DNA of 6,489 bases from positions 1-6,489 of the forward strand of contig VBLZ01000045.1 in NCBI GenBank assembly GCA_005878515.1, read 5' to 3'. Origin of the DNA: Methanobacteriota archaeon (lineage in GTDB: Archaea; Thermoplasmatota; Thermoplasmata; RBG-16-68-12). Below the pieces are notes generated by a model. The model was not told the origin of the DNA and searched no databases. It was given only the letters and a program-made list of their open reading frames with translations. Numbering within the stretch: position 1 is the stretch's first letter; the number at the start of each line of letters is the position of its first letter. This document shows, one piece after another, positions 1 to 4,624 of this stretch. The position numbers were made by a program, and so were the translations under genes.

Positions 1-1
1 G

Positions 2-184
2 ACGGAGCGGACCACGTCCGGCCTCCCCGTGCTCTCGGATGGCGCTGGCTGGATCGAATGTCACGTGGTCAATCAGATTCCCGAGGGGGACCATCCAATC
101 GTCCTCGCGGAGGTCGCCGACGTCGGTCCGGGAAAGGGCAAGCCGATCTTTCTGGAATCGCTCGGCTGGCATTACGGGGGCTGA
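2..184 (+). CDS. Flavin reductase-like domain protein, C-terminal 60 residues (partial, 5' end outside window)
   Basis: The frame is open from the left edge to a TGA at 182-184 and encodes the last 60 residues of a protein. The stretch GWIECHVVNQIPEGDHPIVL (residues 16-35 of the fragment), followed by an E-V-x-D-V segment, matches the end of the FMN-binding split-barrel flavin reductase family, where an E-C-x-V strand is followed by a G-D-H turn and a strand ending in a G-E-V or A-E-V motif. Members bind FMN or FAD and either reduce free flavin with NAD(P)H or serve as flavoprotein partners; which applies here cannot be told from the tail. The gene ends 10 nt before the stop of the convergent permease gene, so the two transcription units meet tail to tail. 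No start codon is visible because the gene begins upstream. Family assignment is fairly secure, exact function is not. Confidence 0.7.
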   Translation, partial: TERTTSGLPVLSDGAGWIECHVVNQIPEGDHPIVLAEVADVGPGKGKPIFLESLGWHYGG

Positions 185-194
185 ACGCCGTCGA

Positions 195-1088
195 CTAGGC
201 GATCGTCGCGCCCCTCAGCAGCCACCGGCTCATCAGGAGATACGCGACGAACGACACGACCATCAGGACGACGGAGTACGCGGACGCGAGTTCGAGGGAG
301 CCGGCCTCAGCCTGCGTGAAAATGGCGATTGGCGCGGTCTTCAAGACAGCCGACACCACGATGATCGTAGCGCCGAACTCGGCAATGCTCCGAGAGAGGA
401 CGAGGACCGAGCCGGCGACGAGCCCGGGTTTCAGCTGAGGCAACGTGATCGTAAGGAAGGCGTGAAGACGACTCGCTCCCAGACTGCGTGCCGCGCTCTC
501 CAGATGGGTGTCCAGCTTGACCAGCACCGCCGCCATCGACCGGACCATGTACGGGAACGTCTCGATCATGTGCGCGAACACGAGAATCCACAAGGTCCAC
601 GTGAGCGAGAGCGGGTTCCCGAACAGGAACTGAGTGATCGCTCCGAAAGGACCGAACGGTCCGTAGAACGAGAGCAGGGAGAGGCCGACCACGACGCTCG
701 GGACGGCGATCGTGATGTTGCTGAGCGTGTCGAGCGTCTTCGCACCGAAGACCTTGGCGCGGACCGTCGAGTACGCGATGAGCGTGCCGAACATCAATTG
801 GAAGACGACGACGATGACCGCAATCTCGAAGCTCCGGATGAGGGGTCCGTACAGGCCCGGCTGGGAGAACAGTTGACCGTACCACCGCAGCGTGAATGTC
901 CCCGTCCCGCTGAGGACGGACGAGGTGAAGCTGAAGGCGAAGACCGTCGCGAGCGGGCCGAGCACGAACAGGCCGAACACAAACCAGACGATGACGGTCC
1001 AAAGCGTTTTCTCTAACGTCGTGCGCCGGAACGGCCACCTCAGCCCAATCCCCTCCCGCCGAATATCTCGGTCATCCTCCAATGACAT
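195..1088 (-). CDS. ABC transporter permease (binding-protein-dependent inner membrane component)
   Basis: A 297-residue polytopic membrane protein that forms the translocation path of the importer encoded in this operon. About six hydrophobic helices are visible, near residues 29-53, 85-108, 121-141, 162-184, 222-246 and 267-288, after a charged cytoplasmic N-terminus. The cytoplasmic coupling loop is clear at residues 197-221, ESAARSLGAS followed by a T-L-P-x-L-K-P-G ending, which is the EAA motif contacting the ATPase. Length and loop fit the PotC/PhnV/ModB-type permease family. The start overlaps the end of the binding-protein gene by 17 nt, indicating translational coupling. No second permease is present on either side: the next gene is a convergent flavin reductase. 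The importer therefore probably uses a permease homodimer, or a partner encoded elsewhere. Substrate is not determinable from this subunit. Confidence 0.9.
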   Translation of the reverse strand: MSLEDDRDIRREGIGLRWPFRRTTLEKTLWTVIVWFVFGLFVLGPLATVFAFSFTSSVLSGTGTFTLRWYGQLFSQPGLYGPLIRSFEIAVIVVVFQLMFGTLIAYSTVRAKVFGAKTLDTLSNITIAVPSVVVGLSLLSFYGPFGPFGAITQFLFGNPLSLTWTLWILVFAHMIETFPYMVRSMAAVLVKLDTHLESAARSLGASRLHAFLTITLPQLKPGLVAGSVLVLSRSIAEFGATIIVVSAVLKTAPIAIFTQAEAGSLELASAYSVVLMVVSFVAYLLMSRWLLRGATIA

Positions 1089-2070
1089 ACTTTGGCAGCG
1101 CCGACTCCAATGTCGCCCATTGGGACCAGTCGTAGTTGAGCGTCACCGCCCCGGGCGCCGGGAGCGGAGTCCCACCGATCGGATCGGAGTACGGGGGAAG
1201 GACGGATCGGAAGTAGAACGGACTCATGTTCACGTTCGACTGAATCTCGGGCCGGAACAGGAAATTGATGAAATCCAACGCCCTCGGATTCGGATGCCCT
1301 TTGACGAGGGCGGCGGAGAAGATGACCGGCGGCACGAACCGCTGGCCATCGAGGAGCGGGAGGTCGAAGGCGACCCCCGCACCCTGGTGTTGGTAGAACA
1401 AGGTGACGCCTTCGTAGCCCAGTGTAACCTCGAACGTATGGTCGGCAATGCCGAGGATGTTCGCGCGTGCGTTCGCCGGCTGCACGACCGTATGGGCCAG
1501 CGCCCTCGCGCCCGCGGTCTTGGAGAGGTTCCCGAGGGCGTTATCGAAGAACAACACGGCATAGATCCCGTTGTTGCTGAGCAGCGGATGCGGGAACCCG
1601 AACGTCATGTTGATGAACGCGAGATCGGGAGGCGCCCCCAGGGCCGGGTCGTACACTTCCGCCAGAGGACTCCACGCGAACGCGTACCACGCGTGTCCCC
1701 CGGTCACGTTGCGGCTCGCGAAGTCCGGCGGGACCGAGACGTTGGCGATTTGGAACGGCAGGAAGTAGCCCGCCGCGTACCCCTTCTCAAGGAAAAGGGG
1801 TGACGCATGCAGGAAGACATCGGCCTCGGGATGGCCTCCCGACATCCGAAGACGGTTGTACTGTTCCCCCGCGCTGACGTATACGAGGGTGACGTCGATT
1901 CCCGTCGCGCTCCGAAACGCAGGGACCACCAACGATTCGAGCAGACTTTGGAGTGCGGGCGTCGTGTACACGACGAGGTTCCCCTGCTGGACCTTGTAGA
2001 GGTCCGTGAGAGACACGGCGACGCTCACCGACAGTACGAGGGCGACAATCGAGAATGTCCTACCTCGCAT
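1072..2070 (-). CDS. ABC transporter extracellular substrate-binding protein, iron/2-aminoethylphosphonate-type family
   Basis: A 332-residue type II periplasmic-binding-like protein that captures the substrate outside the cell and delivers it to the permease. Residues 6-21 form a hydrophobic signal or N-terminal membrane anchor after a basic start (MRGR); there is no lipobox cysteine, so anchoring by an uncleaved helix is likely. The mature part opens with NLVVYTTPAL (31-40), then ATGIDV (55-60) and PEADVFLHAS (81-90), the layout of FbpA/AfuA/PhnS-type proteins. A late A-L-D-F-I-N-F-L-F-R-P-E-I-Q segment (264-277) is the usual C-terminal family signature. Five N-x-S/T sequons (N110, N121, N154, N181, N281) fit an archaeal surface glycoprotein. 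The adjacent tyrosine pair of classical ferric-binding proteins is not seen, so iron is not assured; phosphonate, thiamine or an oxyanion remain possible. The gene overlaps the ATPase gene by 11 nt and the permease gene by 17 nt. Confidence 0.85.
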   Translation of the reverse strand: MRGRTFSIVALVLSVSVAVSLTDLYKVQQGNLVVYTTPALQSLLESLVVPAFRSATGIDVTLVYVSAGEQYNRLRMSGGHPEADVFLHASPLFLEKGYAAGYFLPFQIANVSVPPDFASRNVTGGHAWYAFAWSPLAEVYDPALGAPPDLAFINMTFGFPHPLLSNNGIYAVLFFDNALGNLSKTAGARALAHTVVQPANARANILGIADHTFEVTLGYEGVTLFYQHQGAGVAFDLPLLDGQRFVPPVIFSAALVKGHPNPRALDFINFLFRPEIQSNVNMSPFYFRSVLPPYSDPIGGTPLPAPGAVTLNYDWSQWATLESALPKYVIGG

Positions 2071-2947
2071 CGCCGTGCCACACCTCGATCCGCTCGGCCT
2101 CCGCTCCTTTCTTCACCATGACGTGGACCTTCTCTCCCCCGCGCACACCGGGGATGTGCACCGGGATCTGCGCGCCGCCGTCGAGCGTGATGTACGGCAA
2201 TCCGTCTGGACCCATCTGCACCGAGGCCTCCGCGAATAAGACCATCTTCATGAAATCCTGGATGAACAGGTCGGGGTGCTTCATCATGCTCTCGGGGGAA
2301 CCGGAGGCGACGATGCGTCCATCGTTCAGTACGATCAAGCGCCGCGCGAACATGAACGCCTCCTCCTGGTCGTGCGTGATGAACAGGGTGGTGACCTTTT
2401 GCTGACGAATGATCGACCGAACTTCTTGGACCACCTGGGTTCGCATCGTGGCGTCGAGCGATCCGAACGCCTCATCGAGGAGGAGAATCTTGGGATTGAC
2501 ACATAACGCCCGTGCGAGGGCGACCCGCTGCCGCTCGCCGCCCGAGAGCTCGTGGGGCAATCGATTCTCTTTTCCCTCGAGGTGGACCAGATCGACCATC
2601 TCGGCGATCCGGCCGCGCGCGATGCCGGCCGGAGCCTTCCGCGCTCGCAATCCGTATCCGATGTTGTCGGCGACGGAGAGGTGGGGAAAGAGGGCGAAGC
2701 TCTGGTAGACGATCCCGATTCCGCGGCGCTCCGTCGGCAGCTGGCCCACCTCTTGCCCGTCGATGAGGATCTGGCCCGCCTGGGGCGTCAGTTCGCCGAG
2801 GATGCATCGGAACAGCGTTGTCTTCCCGCCGCCGGAGGGACCCAGAATCGCGGCCAATTCGCCGTCTTGCAGTCCGAAAGATACGTCCTTCAGAACCTCG
2901 TGGCCGTCGATGGACTTCTTGAGCCCTCGGACCTCGAGGGTCGGCAT
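2060..2947 (-). CDS. ABC transporter ATP-binding protein (importer ATPase)
   Basis: A 295-residue nucleotide-binding subunit that powers the importer. All ATPase motifs are intact: Walker A GPSGGGKTT (36-44), Q-loop Gln82 in YQSFALFPHL, signature LSGGERQR (134-141), Walker B ILLLDE (154-159), D-loop SLD (163-165) and switch histidine H192 in ITHDQEEA. Residues from about 235 form a C-terminal extension with short beta-rich segments (DGLPYITLDG, GEKVHVMVKKG) resembling the regulatory or TOBE-like end of the PotA/FbpC/ModC class. The frame is open much further upstream, to 3775, but that extension lies opposite the TfoX and Fic genes and has no domain character. The start at 2947 is chosen because family homology begins right there (MPTLEVRGLKK) and a GGTGG lies just before it. 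It is the first gene of the operon, which continues into the binding-protein gene. Confidence 0.93.
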   Translation of the reverse strand: MPTLEVRGLKKSIDGHEVLKDVSFGLQDGELAAILGPSGGGKTTLFRCILGELTPQAGQILIDGQEVGQLPTERRGIGIVYQSFALFPHLSVADNIGYGLRARKAPAGIARGRIAEMVDLVHLEGKENRLPHELSGGERQRVALARALCVNPKILLLDEAFGSLDATMRTQVVQEVRSIIRQQKVTTLFITHDQEEAFMFARRLIVLNDGRIVASGSPESMMKHPDLFIQDFMKMVLFAEASVQMGPDGLPYITLDGGAQIPVHIPGVRGGEKVHVMVKKGAEAERIEVWHGDAR

Positions 2948-2972
2948 TCCACCGGGCAGAAAGGGGTCGGGG

Positions 2973-2982
2973 TAGAAATACG
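2973..2982 (-). promoter_or_regulatory. Candidate TATA box of the ABC importer operon
   Basis: On the minus strand the sequence CGTATTTCTA stands out in a G/C-rich stretch. It is centred about 30 nt upstream of the ATPase ATG, so the expected archaeal start site (about 26 nt downstream of the box centre) falls within a few bases of the start codon. This fits a leaderless or nearly leaderless transcript. The match to the TATA consensus is only moderate. Confidence 0.35.
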
Positions 2983-3054
2983 TGCGGCACCCGGCCCGGG
3001 AACGCCGCGCGTGAAAGTCGGCTCCAGGGAGTCGTCGCCCCGGCTGCAGGGTCA

Positions 3055-3064
3055 TGGTTTTTGA
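3055..3064 (+). promoter_or_regulatory. Weak candidate promoter element of the TfoX-domain gene
   Basis: GGTTTTTGAA is the only A/T-rich patch in the divergent region on the plus strand and lies about 31-40 nt upstream of the TfoX-domain ATG. Its position suits a TATA box for a short-leader transcript, but it is a poor consensus match. No ribosome site is evident before the ATG. Confidence 0.2.
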
Positions 3065-3094
3065 ACCCTCGAGCGGTTCCCTCTCGGGGCGCGC

Positions 3095-3445
3095 ATGACC
3101 TATTCGGAGGCCCAAGCCGCGCGAGTCCGTAAGGCGCTCGCGGGCCGCAAAGAGATCATCGAGAAGGAAATGTTCGGCGGCATCGCCTTCCTCCTGGGCG
3201 GCAACATGTGCGTCGGCGTTCACGGCGACGATCTGATTGTGCGGATCGAGCCGGCCGCTACGGCCGCGATGTTGAAAGAGCCGGGCGCAAAACCGTTCGA
3301 CCTCGCGGGACGGCCGGGAATGGCGGGTTGGCTCCTCGTGGCGCCCGCGGGATACCGCACAGACGCTGCGCTCCAAACGTGGGTGGCACGCGGGGTCGGA
3401 TTCGCCTCTTCGTTGCCGAAGAAACGACCCGCCCGGAAGCGGTGA
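3095..3445 (+). CDS. TfoX/Sxy N-terminal domain protein
   Basis: A 116-residue single-domain protein. The segment EKEMFGGIAFLLGGNMCVGV (23-42) followed by D-D-L-I-V-R-I (45-51), then P-F-D-L-A-G-R-P-G-M-A-G-W (67-79) and W-V-A-R-G-V-G-F at 96-103, is the hallmark order of the TfoX_N fold. In gamma-proteobacteria this domain is the N-terminal half of the competence regulator Sxy/TfoX; free-standing copies like this one are widespread in bacteria and archaea and have no established role. The C-terminal half of Sxy is absent, so a competence role should not be assumed. The tail (PKKRPARKR) is strongly basic and could contact nucleic acid. The gene is divergent from the ABC operon (147 nt between starts) and is followed by the A/T-rich Fic promoter. 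Confidence 0.85.
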   Translation: MTYSEAQAARVRKALAGRKEIIEKEMFGGIAFLLGGNMCVGVHGDDLIVRIEPAATAAMLKEPGAKPFDLAGRPGMAGWLLVAPAGYRTDAALQTWVARGVGFASSLPKKRPARKR

Positions 3446-3503
3446 CCCGGGCTTCTGTCCTTTGGATCCGTCGAGGTGATATGGTATATTGGATTTAGAT
3501 GTT

Positions 3504-3515
3504 GTATGCCCATAC
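3504..3515. promoter_or_regulatory. Short inverted repeat GTATG-CC-CATAC upstream of the Fic TATA box
   Basis: GTATG at 3504-3508 and its reverse complement CATAC at 3511-3515 are separated by two bases. The same half-site recurs within the larger inverted repeat downstream (GTATG at 3531-3535), so the promoter contains three perfect GTATG half-sites, two on one strand and one on the other. This looks like an operator for a dimeric DNA-binding protein. Confidence 0.45.
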
Positions 3516-3536
3516 ATCCTTAAATATAATGTATGG
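3510..3536. promoter_or_regulatory. Inverted repeat CCATACAT/ATGTATGG framing the Fic TATA box (candidate operator)
   Basis: CCATACAT (3510-3517) and ATGTATGG (3529-3536) are perfect 8-bp inverted repeats separated by an 11-bp spacer that contains the TATA box. A dimer bound here would cover the site of TBP/TFB assembly, so repression is the simplest reading. The Fic protein encoded just downstream has a C-terminal helix-turn-helix and is an obvious candidate binder, giving autoregulation; this is inference. Confidence 0.5.
3520..3529 (+). promoter_or_regulatory. TATA box of the Fic gene, positioned for a leaderless transcript
   Basis: TTAAATATAA is the best archaeal TATA-like sequence in the window. 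Counting about 26 nt from its centre places the transcription start at 3550-3551, exactly on the ATG at 3551. This supports a leaderless mRNA and decides between the two candidate Fic start codons: the ATG at 3533 lies upstream of the predicted transcript start and would not be transcribed. Confidence 0.65.
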
Positions 3537-3550
3537 TATATGACCAACAC

Positions 3551-4447
3551 ATGCTGGAGACCATACTGACCCAGCTCAGGCACGAATTGCTCACCCGAGC
3601 TCCATTGGACACACTCCCGCCGGGCGTGTGGCGACGCACCGGGGCGCTCAACACATGGGGAACGAACGCGATTGAGGGGAACACGCTCACACGCAAAGAT
3701 GTCGAACGGATCTTGCTGGAAGGGCGGAGCGTATCGAATCGACCGCTTCCGGATGTCCTCGAGACGATCCAGCATGAGCAGGCCTTCGAGAGCCTGCTCC
3801 GCCGGCGTACCGATGCGATTCGGCTATCATCGGTCCTCGACCTCCATAACACCGTGTTCCGAGGCATCAAGCCGGATGCGGGTCGGTGGAGGCAGGTGAA
3901 TGTTCGCATTGCCGGCGTCCGGCATGTCCCGCCTCGGATGGAGAAGGTCGTCGCCCTCATGAGCGAATGGGAGGAGTCGTATGCGAAGCAGGACATAGAG
4001 GGCGTCGGGATGTTCCCGCTCGGAGCGCGGATGCACTTCGAGTTCGAGTCGATCCACCCTTTCAGCGACGGCAACGGCCGGGTCGGTCGACTCCTCCTGA
4101 ACCTTCACTTCCTGAAACACAACTGGCCGCCCGTGCACATCCTGCCTCGAGATCGGTCTCGATACCTCCGGTCGCTCAACGCGGGCCACACGGGAGACCT
4201 CACGGGCCTCGAGGCTTTCCTCACCAGCGCGATGGGGCGCTCTTTGCTCGACCTGCTCGATCAGGTTGGGACCGCCGAGGACGAGCTCAAGCCGTTGAGG
4301 AAGATTGCCGCGCGGGGCCCGTACTCGGCCAAGTACCTTGGTCTTCGGGCGGGCCAGGAGAGGCTACCGGCCATCAAGATTGCGGGAGACTGGAACACGA
4401 GCCCCCGCGCTCTCCACCTCTACCGCCAACAGGTGGGCCGTTCATGA
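3551..4447 (+). CDS. Fic-domain AMP-transferase (class II) with C-terminal excisionase-like helix-turn-helix
   Basis: A 298-residue Fic protein, expected to transfer AMP (or another nucleotide moiety) from a nucleotide to a hydroxyl on a target protein. The catalytic motif HPFSDGNGRVGR (169-180) is complete, including the essential His169, Asn175 and Arg177/Arg180. An inhibitory motif TNAIEGN (38-44) with Glu42 precedes it, fitting the [S/T]xxxE[G/N] rule of class II Fic proteins in which the glutamate blocks ATP in cis, so no separate antitoxin gene is needed and none is seen. Residues about 255-295 (PYSAKYLGLR, RLPAIKIAGDWNTS) resemble the MerR/excisionase-type winged helix-turn-helix found at the end of many archaeal Fic proteins. 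The start at 3551 is preferred to 3533 because the TATA box predicts transcription beginning there. The promoter carries inverted repeats that this C-terminal domain may bind. The target is unknown. Confidence 0.92.
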   Translation: MLETILTQLRHELLTRAPLDTLPPGVWRRTGALNTWGTNAIEGNTLTRKDVERILLEGRSVSNRPLPDVLETIQHEQAFESLLRRRTDAIRLSSVLDLHNTVFRGIKPDAGRWRQVNVRIAGVRHVPPRMEKVVALMSEWEESYAKQDIEGVGMFPLGARMHFEFESIHPFSDGNGRVGRLLLNLHFLKHNWPPVHILPRDRSRYLRSLNAGHTGDLTGLEAFLTSAMGRSLLDLLDQVGTAEDELKPLRKIAARGPYSAKYLGLRAGQERLPAIKIAGDWNTSPRALHLYRQQVGRS

Positions 4448-4492
4448 AGGCCACCGAATCACGCGACGCCCCACGTCCAAGCCGATGAATCA

Positions 4493-4506
4493 CCGGCGAT
4501 CGCCGG
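4493..4506. promoter_or_regulatory. 14-bp perfect palindrome CCGGCGATCGCCGG between the Fic and HTH_10-methyltransferase genes
   Basis: The 14 bases read identically on both strands. They lie 46 nt after the Fic stop and 115-128 nt before the next start codon. The site could be an operator for the downstream regulator-repair fusion or part of a termination structure. There is no T-tract after it, and the core GGCGATCG also occurs inside coding sequence elsewhere in the window, so significance is modest. Confidence 0.3.
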
Positions 4507-4516
4507 CCCAAGAGTG

Positions 4517-4624
4517 ATGCCCTCGGCCGCCATGTCGGGAGGCATGTGTGCCCGCGGGACAGACGCGAAGGCGATCGGTCGGCACGGAACGGTCGCCTCC
4601 GCAGCGGAGGGTGAGGTCGTATGA
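4517..4624 (+). CDS. Possible 35-codon upstream ORF overlapping the fusion gene start (ATGA)
   Basis: An ATG at 4517 opens a 35-residue frame (MPSAAMSGGMCARG, then about 21 more residues) that ends at the TGA of 4622-4624, overlapping the ATG of the HTH_10-methyltransferase gene in the classical ATGA arrangement. Internal in-frame ATGs occur at 4532 and 4544; the latter directly follows a GGGAGG. The overlap would suit a leader peptide coupling translation to the repair gene. The peptide has no recognisable domain, and in G/C-rich DNA a frame this short can arise by chance. Confidence 0.2.
   Translation: MPSAAMSGGMCARGTDAKAIGRHGTVASAAEGEVV
4596..4610 (+). other. Hairpin CCTCCGC-A-GCGGAGG abutting the ribosome binding site of the fusion gene
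   Basis: CCTCCGC (4596-4602) and GCGGAGG (4604-4610) are perfect inverted repeats around one base, folding as a 6-bp G/C-rich stem with a CAG loop. Its 3' arm contains GGAGG and touches the likely ribosome site GGTGA (4610-4614), which is 6 nt from the ATG at 4621. If the leader is transcribed, the stem could hide the GGAGG or hinder ribosome loading. Confidence 0.4.

Larger units (their letters stand above)
3480..3541 (+). repeat. Direct repeat TATGGTATAT bracketing the Fic promoter
   Basis: The 10-mer TATGGTATAT occurs at 3480-3489 and again at 3532-3541, 52 bp apart, or about five helical turns. The region between is far richer in A/T than the rest of the window. Five-turn spacing puts both copies on the same DNA face and would suit cooperative binding or looping by a regulator. 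Protein binding is an inference. Confidence 0.5.

Noticed and set aside
892..1803. Plus-strand open frames of about 300 residues opposite the permease and binding-protein genes (also 39-1016)
   Set aside because: Composition is Arg/Glu/Asp-rich low-complexity sequence, as expected antisense to G/C-rich genes; the minus-strand products are clear family members.
3446..3480. Terminator after the TfoX-domain gene
   Set aside because: No convincing stem followed by a T-tract; only a short T run within TCCTTTGG is present.
2948..3775. N-terminal extension of the ABC ATPase frame by about 276 residues
   Set aside because: It lies antisense to the TfoX-domain and Fic genes, has no domain character, and ATPase homology begins at the ATG at 2947.
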